Counted from the first letter of the stretch, positions 35,640 through 45,666 are shown. The stretch is 64,000 nt of DNA from Streptomyces sp. S465 (GCF_026898115.1 NZ_CP114036.1:9480001-9544000), one strand, 5' to 3'. The notes: generated by a model from the letters alone, not told the origin. Made by a program: numbers and translations.

Positions 35640-36089
35640 CTCGGCGCCCCGGTGATCATGCGCGTCACGACCAAGCCGGACTGCTCTCGCACGCGCCGAC
35701 CCACCTGCGCATGACACCACCCCGATGAGGTCCTCGTATCGCACCCCAGTTGCTGCGCAGATCCTCCAGCGGTTCCGGGTCGGCCACCTGCCCTATCCAG
35801 GCGTCGCCCTCCTGGCCGCGGAAGAACTCCCAGGTGCCCGTGGTAGGAGGCGCCGCCGTCCTCCCAATAGCGCTGATGGTCGCTGGCCAGGTGGGTGTAC
35901 ACACCGTGTTGCTTCAAAAGCTCGGGCATGGAGTCGTCGAACGGCTCCAGCGGACCCCAGCTGTAGCAGTTGTCGAACGTGGTGGAGCGGGCCGCGAGGC
36001 GCGCGAAGTTCGGGGCATGAACCCAGTCCGCGCCGTACGGAGGCAGCATGTGCCGGTTCATGCTGTCGAATGACCATGATGGCCTTCAT
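35640..36089 (-). pseudogene. Sulfatase N-terminal fragment lacking the active-site motif
   Basis: Begins MKAIMVI at 36089, overlapping the GH2 stop (ATGA). A frameshift near 36068 leads to MNRHMLPPYGADWVHAPNF and LAARSTTFDNCYSWGPLEPF. Sulfatases have here a segment with C-x-P-x-R, the formylglycine site, between 'DNCY' and 'WGP'; it is missing in frame. A second frameshift near 35860 enters WEFFRGQEGDAWIGQVADPE. The C-terminal two thirds are absent. It was evidently the fourth enzyme gene of the glycan locus. Confidence 0.78.
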
Positions 36090-37918
36090 GTACGGGGTCC
36101 CTCCCTGAGCTCGATGGCCGCGGGCCGGAGTTGCGCCGCCCGGATGCGCTCGATGTCGAACTTCTCCGAGCGGTCGAAGCCGAAGATGCCGTTCTGCTCC
36201 TGGAAGACGTCGGTCAGCTGCGTATAGCAGTAGCCGAACATGTCAGGGTGATCGAGCAGCGCGCCGACCAGTCCGTCGAATCGCGTGTAGAACTCCTCGA
36301 CGCTGCGCACTCGGTCGCCGTAGCCCCAGGATGTGGTGGCGGACTGCGGCTGGTCGGCCTCGGCCGGGTTCCACCAGATGCCGCCGAACTCGCTGATGAA
36401 GAAGGGCTGTCCGCGGTAACCGATGGACCAGGATTCGCCGGTGCTGTCGGATCGGTTCACGTAGGGCTCGCCGGCGGACAGCGCCTGGTGATGGGCCGCG
36501 AACGCCTTCGGGTCCTGTTCGTAGTCGTGGCTGTCGAACACGTCGGACTCGGCGATCCGGTGCGCGTAGCCGGACGTGTCGAGTACCGGCCGGGAGGTGT
36601 CGTGGGCCTTGGTCGCCAGGAACATGCCGCGCATCACGTCGTCCAGCGCGGTGATCCGGTCGCCGTAGTCCTGCCAGGTCTCGTTCATCGGGCACCAGCC
36701 GATGATCGCCGGGTGGGAGTAGTCCCGTTCCAGCACCTCCAGCCATTCCTGGACATACGACGCGTCCGGCTGCTGGTTCGTGGACTGGCCCTGGTCGGTA
36801 TTGCAGCCCCAGTCGCCGAACTCGCCCCAGACCAGGTAGCCCAGTCGGTCGGCGTGGTAGAGGTAGCGTTCCTCGAAGACCTTCTGGTGCAGCCGTGCAC
36901 CGTTGAACCCGGCCGCCTGGCCGAGCCGGATGTCGCGGATCAGGTCGGCGTCGCTGGGTGCGGTCATCAGCCCGTCCGGGTAGTAGCCCTGGTCGAGCAC
37001 GAGCCGCTGGAAGACGATGTCGCCGTTGATGCGGATCTGCTTACCCGTGATGGCGACGCTGCGGAGGCCGGCGTACGACTCCACCTTGTCGACCACGTGT
37101 CCGTCCGCGTCGCGCAGCTCGATGTCGACGTCGTAGAGGTGCGGGTCGGCCGGCGACCACAGGTGGATCCGCTCCGGGGGCAGCGTCAGGCTCAGCCGCG
37201 CGGACAGGTCGAGGTCGGCACGTACCGTGTCGGCGATCACGTCGCCAGAAGCGTCGCGGACCCGGATGTGCACCGCACCGCCGGGCAGGTTGGCGGAGAG
37301 CGGCACCTCCACGTCGAGCGCTCCGGCAGCGACGTTCGGTGTGATGCGCGGGCGGCGGATGGCGGTCGGCGGCACGGGCTCCATCCAGACCGTCTGCCAG
37401 ATGCCGGTGGTGCGCCAGTACTTGGCCGCGCGCGGGGCGTACGGCACCGACTGCTTTCCTCGGGCCTGGGGGGCCTGCGGGTCGTCGCGGGCGCGCACCA
37501 CCAGGGGCACCGACTCCCCAGCGGGGGCGGCATCGGTGATATCGAAGGTGAAGCCGGAGAAGCCGCCCCGGTGCCGTCCGACCTCGATCCCGTTCACCCA
37601 TACGGTCGCGTCGTGATCGACCGCGCCGAAGTGCAGCAGCACGCGGTCGCCCTCCCATGACCGGGGGACGGTGATCATGCGGCGGTACCAGACCGCCCGC
37701 ATGAAATCCTGCTCCTCGACTCCGGAGAGCTTGGCCTCGGGGGCGAAGGGCACCACGATCTCATCGGCCAGCTCCCGCTCGACCAGCCCGCGCTCGCGAC
37801 CGGTGTCGGACCGGTCGATCTCGAACTCCCAACTGCCGTTGAGGTTCAGCCAGCGGTCTCGCCGGAACTGCGGTCGGGGATACTCCGGCCGGGGCGGTTC
37901 GGACTGGTCAACCGACAT
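36086..37918 (-). CDS. Glycoside hydrolase family 2 protein (beta-galactosidase/glucuronidase-like)
   Basis: A 610-residue GH2 enzyme. Residues 1-190 form the sugar-binding jelly roll (LNLNGSWEFEIDRSDT, WVNGIEVGRHRGGFSGF), then an Ig-like domain, then the TIM barrel. The acid/base Glu is in WCPMNETWQDYG and the nucleophile in FFISEFGGIWW. No signal peptide, so it acts inside the cell on imported sugars. Start 37918 is used, with AAAGGCAG upstream; ATG 37948 is also possible. Which beta-glycoside it cuts is not readable. Coupled to the broken sulfatase gene downstream. Confidence 0.88.
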   Translation of the reverse strand: MSVDQSEPPRPEYPRPQFRRDRWLNLNGSWEFEIDRSDTGRERGLVERELADEIVVPFAPEAKLSGVEEQDFMRAVWYRRMITVPRSWEGDRVLLHFGAVDHDATVWVNGIEVGRHRGGFSGFTFDITDAAPAGESVPLVVRARDDPQAPQARGKQSVPYAPRAAKYWRTTGIWQTVWMEPVPPTAIRRPRITPNVAAGALDVEVPLSANLPGGAVHIRVRDASGDVIADTVRADLDLSARLSLTLPPERIHLWSPADPHLYDVDIELRDADGHVVDKVESYAGLRSVAITGKQIRINGDIVFQRLVLDQGYYPDGLMTAPSDADLIRDIRLGQAAGFNGARLHQKVFEERYLYHADRLGYLVWGEFGDWGCNTDQGQSTNQQPDASYVQEWLEVLERDYSHPAIIGWCPMNETWQDYGDRITALDDVMRGMFLATKAHDTSRPVLDTSGYAHRIAESDVFDSHDYEQDPKAFAAHHQALSAGEPYVNRSDSTGESWSIGYRGQPFFISEFGGIWWNPAEADQPQSATTSWGYGDRVRSVEEFYTRFDGLVGALLDHPDMFGYCYTQLTDVFQEQNGIFGFDRSEKFDIERIRAAQLRPAAIELREGPRT

Positions 37919-37958
37919 GCGGTCTGCCTTTCTGTTCAGCTCGTCCATGCGTACAGCC

Positions 37959-40900
37959 TCAGGCCACCGGGTCGCGGAAGCGGAGGGTGAGCAGTTCGAA
38001 GGGGCGCAGTTCGAGATCGACCCCGCTACCGGGCGTCGTCCCGCGGACCGCCTCGCCATCCACGGCACGCTCCAGAAGGTCGGTGGCGACGGCCTCGTGC
38101 CAGCCGAACCGGGTCCGCACGGTCGCGCGCGAGCGTTTGCCATGGGCCTCGTACAGGCGCACTACGAGATCTCCGGAGCGGTCCTCGGCGAGTTTGACGC
38201 TCTCGACGACGACGGCGCGGTCGGTGACCATGAGCAGCGGCTCGGCGGCAGCGCCCGGCACCGTGCGCAGAGGAAGGTGCAGGGCGTACCCGTCCGCGAT
38301 GGCCTCGGGGATCCCACCCGGGCGAAGACTGACCGAGAAGGCGTGCCGCCCCTGGTCCGCGAACGGGTCCGGATAGCGCGGCGCGCGAAGCAGTGACAGC
38401 CGCGCCGTCGTCATCGGCCGGCCGCTGGGCGCCTGCCCGCCCCGGATGTCATGGCCGTAGACCACGTCGTTGGCTATGGCGACGCCGTAGCCGGGCTCGC
38501 CGACATGGATCCACCGGTGCGCGACGGTCTCGAACCGGGCGGCGTCCCAGGAGGTGTTCTGGTGGATCGGCCGGTGCAGGTGACCGAACTGGATCTCCGA
38601 GGTGGATCGATCGGTCCGGATGTCCAGCGGGAAGGCGAGTTTGAGCAGCTTCTGCGACTCGTGCCAGTCGATGTCGAAGGTGTAATCGATCTTGCCCTCG
38701 GACAGCCGGATCGACACGTTGATCACCGTCTTGCCACGCTCGTGCCGCACCACCACCGCATCGTCGACGATGTCGATCGACACCGGTTCGACGAGGTCAC
38801 GGCCGCTGCGCTTGTCCTCGTCGTTGATGTCCCAGGCGTCCCACTCGCGTGGGGTGTCGCGGAAGAGCTGGAGGACGCCGCCCGCGACGCCCTGCGGCAG
38901 CAGTTCCCGGTCCGCGTCCAGATCGACGACCGATACGAGCGTGCCGCTTCGGTCGATCTCGACGTGCAGCATCCCGTCGTCGAGCACGATCCGGTCACCT
39001 GCCGGACGGGGTGTGGCCGTCGCAGCAGGTGTTGCCGGCCCCAGGCCCATCGCCGGTACGCCGTGCCGCGGGTACGGGCCGGCGTTGGCGGCGACCAGGG
39101 CGTCGTCCGCATCGGCGCGGAGCGCGTCGAGCGCGGTCGTTATCAGAGCCGTCAGCTCGTCCGCCACCCGCCCGTAGTCCCGCTCGGCGTCCTGGTGGAC
39201 CCAGGCGATCGAGGTACCCGGCAGGATGTCGTGGAACTGCAGCAGCAGGACCGTCTCCCAGATCCGCCTCAGCTCGTCGTACGGGTAGGGGGCGCCCCGG
39301 CGAACGGCCGCGGTCGCCGCCCACAGCTCGGCCTCCCGCAGCAGGGCTTCGCTGTGCCGGTTGCCCCGCTTGCTCCGCGCCTGCGAGATCAGGGTGGCGC
39401 GGTGCAGTTCGAGGTACATCTCGCCGACCCACACCGGCGGCGCGGACAGCTCCGCCTCGGCGGCGCGGAAGAAGCTGCCCGGGTCGGCCAGCCGCACCCG
39501 TGGCGATCCGTCCAGGTCGTGCTTGCGCTCGGCCGCGGCCAGCATCTCCCGGGTGGGACCACCGCCGCCGTCGCCCCAGCCGTACAGCCCGAGTACGTGG
39601 CGCGCCTTGCCCTTTTGCCGGAACGTCCGCTCGGTACGGGCGAGGTCGGCGGCGCCGAGGTCGGAGTTGTAGGTCTCCGCCGGCGGGAAGTGGGTGAACA
39701 CCCGGGAGCCGTCGATGCCCTCCCAGTGGAAGCTGGAGTGGGGCATCGGGTTGGTCTCGTTCCAGGACGGCTTCTGGGTGAGGAAGTAGCGGGCGCCCGC
39801 GGCTCGGGCTATCTGCGGCAGCGCCGCGGTGTATCCGAACGAGTCGGGCAGCCACACCTCCTCGCTGTCCACCCCGAACTCCTCGGCGAAGAAGCGCTTG
39901 CCGAGCACGAACTGACGGGCCAGCGCCTCACCGCCGGGCATGTTGGTGTCGGACTCGACCCACATGCCGCCGACCGGGCGGATGACGCCGTCGGCCACCG
40001 CATGGCGGACCCGCTCGAACAGTCGCGGCTGGCTGTCCTTGAGCCAGGCGTACTGCTGCGCCGATGAGGCGGCGAACACGAACTCCGGGTGACGTTCGCT
40101 GAGGTCCAGCACGTTGGCGAAGGTCCGCGCCACCTTCCGCACGGTCTCCCGGGTCGGCCACAGCCAGGCGCAGTCGATGTGGGCATGCCCCACCGCCGAC
40201 ACGATCAGCGAGCTGTCCGGCGCGCGGCCGGCCAGCACCGGCGCGAGGACCTCCCGCCCGCGCGCCGCGGTGCCGGCCACGTCGTCGGGGTCCATGACGT
40301 CGACCATCCGTTCCAGGGCATGCACGATCTCCGCGCGCCGCGCACCCTGCTCCGGAAGGACGTCGACCAGCCCGTCGAGGGTGGTCACGTCCTGCAGCAG
40401 TTCCCACACCTCCTGGTCGCGCCAGGCGACCGACAGGTCGGTGAGCCGGTACAGCGGTTCGTCGCCGGCCGTTGCCTTGTCGCCCATCGCCGTGGGTTCG
40501 TACTCGTAGGGCACCTGGACGATCGGGTTCGCGGCCGCCTCGATCAGCAGTCGGAAGGGGCCGTGATCGGGCAGCGGGACCCAGGAGTTGTACGGCTCGA
40601 TCGCCTTGACGATCTCTCCGTCCGGCCGGTACACCAGCCCCTCGGCCTGGAAACCGGGCTGATCGCCGGTGAATCCCAGATCGACGACGAGTTCCGCCTG
40701 CCCCCCGGCCGCCCAGTCGGCGGGCACCTCACCGGAGACGTCGAACCACGTCGTGTCCCAGGGTCGTCCCCACCGCTCACCGAGCGCGAATGGCAGATAC
40801 GGTTTCGTCACGGCCTCGGCGAACGGCACCGGCTCACCGCCGACCGTCCACGCGGTGATCCGGGTCGGACGGGTGTCGCGGTAGACGGCGGGCCGGATCC

Positions 40901-40985
40901 GGAACCTGGTGAACCGGCGGACCCGGAGCATCGCCAGTGCGGTGGCGTCCAGCTGGACCCGGCCGTTGGGGTTGTCGTCAACCAA
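37959..40985 (-). CDS. Alpha-mannosidase (GH38)
   Basis: A 1008-residue GH38 enzyme. The zinc-binding GHAHIDCAWLWPTRET starts the catalytic domain at about residue 265, the nucleophile Asp is in WLPDSFGYTAALP, and LLQFHDILPGTSIAWVHQ is the family's late motif. An N-terminal 250-residue domain of the cytosolic GH38 class and a large C-terminal beta-domain flank it. No signal peptide. It should release alpha-linked mannose from oligosaccharides delivered by the adjacent ABC transporter. Confidence 0.92.
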   Translation of the reverse strand: MVDDNPNGRVQLDATALAMLRVRRFTRFRIRPAVYRDTRPTRITAWTVGGEPVPFAEAVTKPYLPFALGERWGRPWDTTWFDVSGEVPADWAAGGQAELVVDLGFTGDQPGFQAEGLVYRPDGEIVKAIEPYNSWVPLPDHGPFRLLIEAAANPIVQVPYEYEPTAMGDKATAGDEPLYRLTDLSVAWRDQEVWELLQDVTTLDGLVDVLPEQGARRAEIVHALERMVDVMDPDDVAGTAARGREVLAPVLAGRAPDSSLIVSAVGHAHIDCAWLWPTRETVRKVARTFANVLDLSERHPEFVFAASSAQQYAWLKDSQPRLFERVRHAVADGVIRPVGGMWVESDTNMPGGEALARQFVLGKRFFAEEFGVDSEEVWLPDSFGYTAALPQIARAAGARYFLTQKPSWNETNPMPHSSFHWEGIDGSRVFTHFPPAETYNSDLGAADLARTERTFRQKGKARHVLGLYGWGDGGGGPTREMLAAAERKHDLDGSPRVRLADPGSFFRAAEAELSAPPVWVGEMYLELHRATLISQARSKRGNRHSEALLREAELWAATAAVRRGAPYPYDELRRIWETVLLLQFHDILPGTSIAWVHQDAERDYGRVADELTALITTALDALRADADDALVAANAGPYPRHGVPAMGLGPATPAATATPRPAGDRIVLDDGMLHVEIDRSGTLVSVVDLDADRELLPQGVAGGVLQLFRDTPREWDAWDINDEDKRSGRDLVEPVSIDIVDDAVVVRHERGKTVINVSIRLSEGKIDYTFDIDWHESQKLLKLAFPLDIRTDRSTSEIQFGHLHRPIHQNTSWDAARFETVAHRWIHVGEPGYGVAIANDVVYGHDIRGGQAPSGRPMTTARLSLLRAPRYPDPFADQGRHAFSVSLRPGGIPEAIADGYALHLPLRTVPGAAAEPLLMVTDRAVVVESVKLAEDRSGDLVVRLYEAHGKRSRATVRTRFGWHEAVATDLLERAVDGEAVRGTTPGSGVDLELRPFELLTLRFRDPVA

Positions 40986-41069
40986 GAGAGTGCCTCCTGT
41001 TGCTCATGGGATGTTGCCAGGCAGGGCGTGGCGGCCCATCGCCCACGATGTGTCGGTAGACGCGAGCGG

Positions 41070-41957
41070 TCAGCCCTTGATGGCGCCGCCCAGGCTCGAA
41101 CGCATCAGATGCCGACGCAGGAAGATGTACAGCACGGCCGGGGGCGCCATGTAGACGAGAGCGCTCGCGGCGAGCACGCCCCAGTCGACCTGGTGGAAGG
41201 CGGTGAACGAGCGGAACAGGCCGATCGAGAGCGGATAGAGGTCCGGCGACTGGAGCAGCACCAGCGGGGTGAGGAAGTCCCCCCACACGTGCATGAACGT
41301 CAGCATGGCCGCAGCGCCGAGACCGGGGCCGACCAGCGGGAGGATGATCCGGCGGATCGCGCCGAATCGAGTGTTCCCGTCGAGCCAGGCGGCCTCCTCC
41401 AGCTCGGCCGGAACGGCGTCGATGGTCCCCTTCAGCAGCCACAGTGTGATCGGCAGCGCCGCCGCGGCTTCGGCCAGGATCAGGCCGAGATAGCTGTCGT
41501 CCAGCTCCATCTTGACCATCAGCAGGTACAGGGCCACGATCGTCGCCGGCGGCGGGATCACACGGATCAGCAGGATCCCGAACATGAAGGTCCTGCGCCC
41601 GCGGAACCGGTAGCGGGACAGCCCGTAGGCGCCGAGCAGGCCGCAGGCCAGGTTCAGCGCGGTCGCCGCGAAGGACACGATGACGCTGTTCAGGAACAGC
41701 CGCGGGGTGCCGCTGTCGGTGAAGAACCGGACGAAGTTGTCCGCGGTGAACGCCGGAAGTCTGACCGTGGGTCCCCCGTCGGCGTCCACTGCGGTGAGCG
41801 CGACCCATGCGAACGGTACGACGCAGAACAGGGCCAGCAGCGTCATCAGGGCGTACTGCAGTGCTCGTTGGACGACCGACCACGTCGGCGTACGACGACG
41901 CGGGGGACCGGCGGGTGCGGTGGCCGCCTGGGGCTCGGCCGCATGCGTGGCCGCCAT
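41070..41957 (-). CDS. Carbohydrate ABC transporter permease (MalG type)
   Basis: A 295-residue inner-membrane permease with six hydrophobic segments. The EAA loop is EEAAWLDGNTRFGAIRRIILPL, which docks to the ATPase. Its ATG overlaps the stop of the partner permease by one codon (ATGA). No ATPase gene is in the locus; in Streptomyces the shared MsiK ATPase often serves such importers. Confidence 0.9.
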   Translation of the reverse strand: MAATHAAEPQAATAPAGPPRRRTPTWSVVQRALQYALMTLLALFCVVPFAWVALTAVDADGGPTVRLPAFTADNFVRFFTDSGTPRLFLNSVIVSFAATALNLACGLLGAYGLSRYRFRGRRTFMFGILLIRVIPPPATIVALYLLMVKMELDDSYLGLILAEAAAALPITLWLLKGTIDAVPAELEEAAWLDGNTRFGAIRRIILPLVGPGLGAAAMLTFMHVWGDFLTPLVLLQSPDLYPLSIGLFRSFTAFHQVDWGVLAASALVYMAPPAVLYIFLRRHLMRSSLGGAIKG

Positions 41958-42868
41958 CAGACCTCCACCTTGGCCAGCCGGGCGTACGTCAGGCCCAGGA
42001 TCATCAGCAGGACGAACAGGATCACCGAAGCGGCGCTGCCCAGGCCGATCTGGGAGTACTGGAAGGCGCGGTGGAAGATGTAGATGGAGGCCAGCTCCGT
42101 CCCCTGTCCGGGACCGCCCTGGGTCAGGAAGTAGACCAGGCCGAAGACGCCGACCGTCGTGATGGTGGTGAGCAGCAGGTAGAGGAACACCGGGCCGCGG
42201 ATCAGCGGCAGGGTGATGTGCCGGAAGACCTGGAGCGCACTCGCACCGTCCATGCGCGCCGATTCGATCAGCTCGTCGGGGATGTCCTCCAGCGCAGCCT
42301 GGAACATGATCATGGCGAGCGCGATCCCGCGCCAGACGTTGATGATGACCACCGACGCCATCGGATGGTCCTGGAGCGGAGCCGCCGCACCGGAGCCGAA
42401 CAGGCCGAGCAGCCGGTTGAGGGTGCCGTCCCCATTGGAGGAGAGCACGCTCGCCCAGGTCAGCGATGCGACGACCTCGGGCACCACCATCGGCAGCAGC
42501 ACCAGCGCCCCGAACAGGCCCTTGCCACGCAGCCACTTCGTGCGCAGCAGCAGCGCCGCGACCATGCCGAGTACCGTCTGCCCGATGATCGCCGACCAGA
42601 GTACGAACTCGCCCGTGCGGCCCAGCGATGCGAGGAAGTCCTCGGAGCCGAGCAGGTGCCGGAAGTTCTCCAGCCCGACGAACTGGGGGTCCCGTGCGGC
42701 CCAGCCGGTCAGCTGTGTGTCGGTGAGACCGAGGTAGATGCCGTAACCGGCTGGGGCGATCACGAAGACCGCGATCAGGAGGACCGAAGGCCCGAGCAAC
42801 AGCGGCAGCACTCCGCGCTCCCGCCGTCGCCGGATCGGTCGGCCGGACAGGGCTTTGGCAGTGGTCAT
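41957..42868 (-). CDS. Carbohydrate ABC transporter permease (MalF type)
   Basis: A 303-residue permease with six membrane segments, the first at LLGPSVLLIAVFVIAPAGYG. The EAA motif is IESARMDGASALQVFRHITLPL. It pairs with the MalG-type permease downstream and the binding protein upstream, with whose stop it overlaps at 42865-42868. Confidence 0.9.
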   Translation of the reverse strand: MTTAKALSGRPIRRRRERGVLPLLLGPSVLLIAVFVIAPAGYGIYLGLTDTQLTGWAARDPQFVGLENFRHLLGSEDFLASLGRTGEFVLWSAIIGQTVLGMVAALLLRTKWLRGKGLFGALVLLPMVVPEVVASLTWASVLSSNGDGTLNRLLGLFGSGAAAPLQDHPMASVVIINVWRGIALAMIMFQAALEDIPDELIESARMDGASALQVFRHITLPLIRGPVFLYLLLTTITTVGVFGLVYFLTQGGPGQGTELASIYIFHRAFQYSQIGLGSAASVILFVLLMILGLTYARLAKVEV

Positions 42869-44214
42869 TCCGCAACCCGATTGTCGCCGAGCAGTTCCTT
42901 GGCCTCCTTCGCGAAGGCCTCGGCGGCCTGCCCGCCGTCTGCGCCCCCGGACAGCATCTTCCCCGTCGCGCCCTGGATCGCCTGGGACACCTGGTCCTCG
43001 CCGTCACCGCGCGGCGGCAGGATGCTGCCCGGCAGCTTGCGCTCCGCCTCGAGGAGCGACGGCTCGTTCTTGTACGGGGCGGTGCCGGTAAGGCCCTTGC
43101 GCGGCGAGACCGCCCCCACCGTCACCAGCTGCTTGGCCAGGGCCGTCCCGGAACTCAGCCACTTCACGAGCTCGACGGCGGCATCGGGGTTCTTGGCGTG
43201 GGCGTTGACGCTGTAGCCGTAGCCGCCGCCACTGACCGAGTACGGCTTGGTGCCCGATACCAGCGCCGGGTAGTCCCACGTGGCGACCTTCTCACGCAGG
43301 TTCTCAATCGGTGCCGCGCCTTCGGGGCCCCAGTCGAACTTCCAGCCCCAGCTGCCCTGGGCCGACACCGGAAGGGTGCCCTTGACGAACTTCTCGTACT
43401 TGGTCGGCTCCCACGGGTTGGGGTTCTGTAGATCCCGCACCGGAAGGAGGTCGGCCTTGATGAGCTTGTCGTACAGGCCGAAGGTGGCCGACAGCCCCTT
43501 GCTCTTGAGCGTCCACTTCTTGGACTTGGGGTCGTAGAAGGTGCTGCCGGTGCCGGCCACGAGGGGGAAGAAGCCCTCCGTCCATGTGCCGGCGCCCCAG
43601 GCGGTACCGGCGGGTATGACGATCGGGGCCTCCCCGGTCTTGGCCTGGACCTTCTTGAGCCTGCCGATCAGCTCGTCCCACGTACGCGGCTGCGAGGTGT
43701 CGATATTCAGCTGCTGCAGCACGTCCTTGCGGTAGAAGAGGCTCTGCACGCTCGCTTCGTGCGGGACGGAGTAGAAGCCGCCGTCGGGCTGGCGTGCGCT
43801 CTCCTTCGCCGACGTGTAGTACTGGCCCCAGCCGTCCCACTTGTCCAGGTAGTCGTCGAGCTTGAGTAGGTAGCCGGCGCCGGCCAAACCGGTCACGTTG
43901 CTGCCGCCCATGTCGAGGACGTCCGGCGCGGTGCCGGAGTGGAGCTGCTGCGTGATCTTGGTGTGGAACTGCTCGTCGGTGAGGGGGTCGGCGATCAGCT
44001 CGACCTTGATCTTTTTCCCCTGCTTGGCCATCGCCCTCTCGAACTCCGGGATGAGGGCCTTGATGACCTTGGCGCGGGGCTCCTGGTACTCCAGCAGCTT
44101 GATGGTCGCCGGGCCGTCCTCGCCCTCGTCCGCGCCCGAGCCCGAGCAGGCGGTGAGTGCCCCTGTCAACAACATCCCGGCCGTGGCAGCGGCAAGGACA
44201 CGGTTGCGGCTCAT
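42865..44214 (-). CDS. Extracellular sugar-binding lipoprotein of ABC transporter
   Basis: A 449-residue family 1 solute-binding protein. A lipoprotein signal peptide ends in the lipobox LTAC (Cys about residue 23), so it is anchored to the outer face of the membrane. Family features are IKVELIADPLTDEQFHTKI, GTAPDVLDMGGSN and PVSAQGSWGWKFDW. ATG 44214 has GAGGTGACGC before it. It probably binds mannose-containing oligosaccharides, judged from the GH38 and GH2 genes in the operon. Confidence 0.9.
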   Translation of the reverse strand: MSRNRVLAAATAGMLLTGALTACSGSGADEGEDGPATIKLLEYQEPRAKVIKALIPEFERAMAKQGKKIKVELIADPLTDEQFHTKITQQLHSGTAPDVLDMGGSNVTGLAGAGYLLKLDDYLDKWDGWGQYYTSAKESARQPDGGFYSVPHEASVQSLFYRKDVLQQLNIDTSQPRTWDELIGRLKKVQAKTGEAPIVIPAGTAWGAGTWTEGFFPLVAGTGSTFYDPKSKKWTLKSKGLSATFGLYDKLIKADLLPVRDLQNPNPWEPTKYEKFVKGTLPVSAQGSWGWKFDWGPEGAAPIENLREKVATWDYPALVSGTKPYSVSGGGYGYSVNAHAKNPDAAVELVKWLSSGTALAKQLVTVGAVSPRKGLTGTAPYKNEPSLLEAERKLPGSILPPRGDGEDQVSQAIQGATGKMLSGGADGGQAAEAFAKEAKELLGDNRVAE

Positions 44215-44377
44215 CGCGTCACCTCTCCTGACTGTGGTTCTTCCGGTCCATGCTTTTATCAAGTGGATCGGATAAAGTTTCGTGATCGTAAGTGGCGTGT
44301 TCGTGGCCAGTCAAGGCTTGGGTACAGGTTGATGCGTGCATGTGTCCTGGCTCCGGATGCGCTCGATCGCGCAGGAA

Positions 44378-44400
44378 TTATCAATCCAATTGATTAATTA
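44378..44400. promoter_or_regulatory. Putative ROK operator
   Basis: The AT-rich sequence TTATCAATCCAATTGATTAA holds arms TTATCAA and TTGATTAA around CCAA, between the divergent transporter operon and ROK gene. A related TTATCAAGTGG stretch lies at about 44255, nearer the binding-protein start. Confidence 0.5.
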
Positions 44401-44448
44401 CGTAAGGCCGCGAGGATCGCTGGTCGTCGACGGATGTGAGGAGAGGGC

Positions 44449-45666
44449 ATGCGGCGAGGGAGCAACCAGCTGCGGGTGGCTGACTTCAACCAGGCGGTGG
44501 TGCTGGACCTGGTCCGCCGGTCTCATGGCGTCAGCCGTGCCGATCTACAGCGTGAGTCCGGTTTGAGCTCGCAGACCATCTCCAACATCACCCGCCGGCT
44601 GATCGACGACCGGCTGATCCGCGAGAGCACGCCGGAGGGCGGTGCCCGCGGCCGCCCGAGCATTCCGTTGGTCACCGACCCGGACGGGGCGTACTCGGTC
44701 GGTGTGCACATCGATCCGGCCCGGCTCATCATCGTGCTCCTCGACCTCGACGGCGAGGTCCGGCTGGGCCGCCAGGACCCTACGCCGCAGGCCACGAACC
44801 CGTCCGAGGTGACCGCCTTCATCGCCGACGCCGTCGGCGGTCTGATCACCGAGGCCGGCATCGACCGGGCCCGGGTGCTTGGGCTGGGCATAGCGGCGCC
44901 GGGCCCGCTGGACGTCGACGCCGGGCTGCTGCTCGACCCGCCGCAACTGCCCAACTGGCGCAACGTCCGGCTGCGCACGGACCTGCACGAAGCGACGGGA
45001 CTGCCCGTCCTCCTCGACAAGGACGTCACGGCCGCCGCGACGGCGGAGCTCCGCTCATCACCCCAGTCCTCGACCTCGTTCGTCTTCCTCTACCTGGGAT
45101 CCGGGGTCGGCGCCTCGGTGGTGCTCGACAACCAGGTCATCCGCGGCACCACGAACAACGTCGGCGAGGTCGGGGACCTGGTCGTCGACCCCGAGGCCGA
45201 ACAACTGGAGTGGAGCGGCCGGCGAGGAGGCCTGGCCGCCGCCTGCGTCCCGGAAGCGCTCGTTCTCCAGGCCGCCCGGGTCGGCCTGATGCCGCTGCCG
45301 AACCTGAACGACTACGTCGCCGTCGACGACGCCTGCTCCACGCTGTGCACCCTCGCCTCCGCGGGCAACGCCGTCGCGTTCCGCATCCTGGAGCGCGCGG
45401 CGCGCCGGGTCGCCGTCGGCCTCGGAGTGCTGGTGAACCTGCTGGACGTACCGCGGGTGGTGCTCGGCGGCCCGCTGTGGGACAGGCTCAGCCCGGTGTT
45501 CCTCCCCGTCATCCCCGACCTCGTCGACCGCGAACTCGTGGCGGCGCGCGAGGAGGTGCTGGTGCAGGGGTCTGCCGTGGGTGATCAAGCGGCCGCCCAG
45601 GGTGCGGCCGAGCTGGTGATGGATCATTTCCTCGCACCTCGCGCCTCCGCGCTGATGGTGGGCTGA
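44449..45666 (+). CDS. ROK family transcriptional regulator
   Basis: A 405-residue NagC/XylR-type repressor. Winged helix at 10-75 (HGVSRADLQRESGLSSQTISNITRRL); ROK sugar-binding fold follows with GLGIAAPGPLDVDAG and FLYLGSGVGASVVLD. The usual ROK zinc site (GH...CxCGxxGCxE) is absent: the region reads VGEVGDLVVDPEAEQLEW and then SGRRGGLAAAC. It is divergent from the transporter/glycosidase operon and most likely represses it until the imported sugar binds. Confidence 0.87.
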   Translation: MRRGSNQLRVADFNQAVVLDLVRRSHGVSRADLQRESGLSSQTISNITRRLIDDRLIRESTPEGGARGRPSIPLVTDPDGAYSVGVHIDPARLIIVLLDLDGEVRLGRQDPTPQATNPSEVTAFIADAVGGLITEAGIDRARVLGLGIAAPGPLDVDAGLLLDPPQLPNWRNVRLRTDLHEATGLPVLLDKDVTAAATAELRSSPQSSTSFVFLYLGSGVGASVVLDNQVIRGTTNNVGEVGDLVVDPEAEQLEWSGRRGGLAAACVPEALVLQAARVGLMPLPNLNDYVAVDDACSTLCTLASAGNAVAFRILERAARRVAVGLGVLVNLLDVPRVVLGGPLWDRLSPVFLPVIPDLVDRELVAAREEVLVQGSAVGDQAAAQGAAELVMDHFLAPRASALMVG

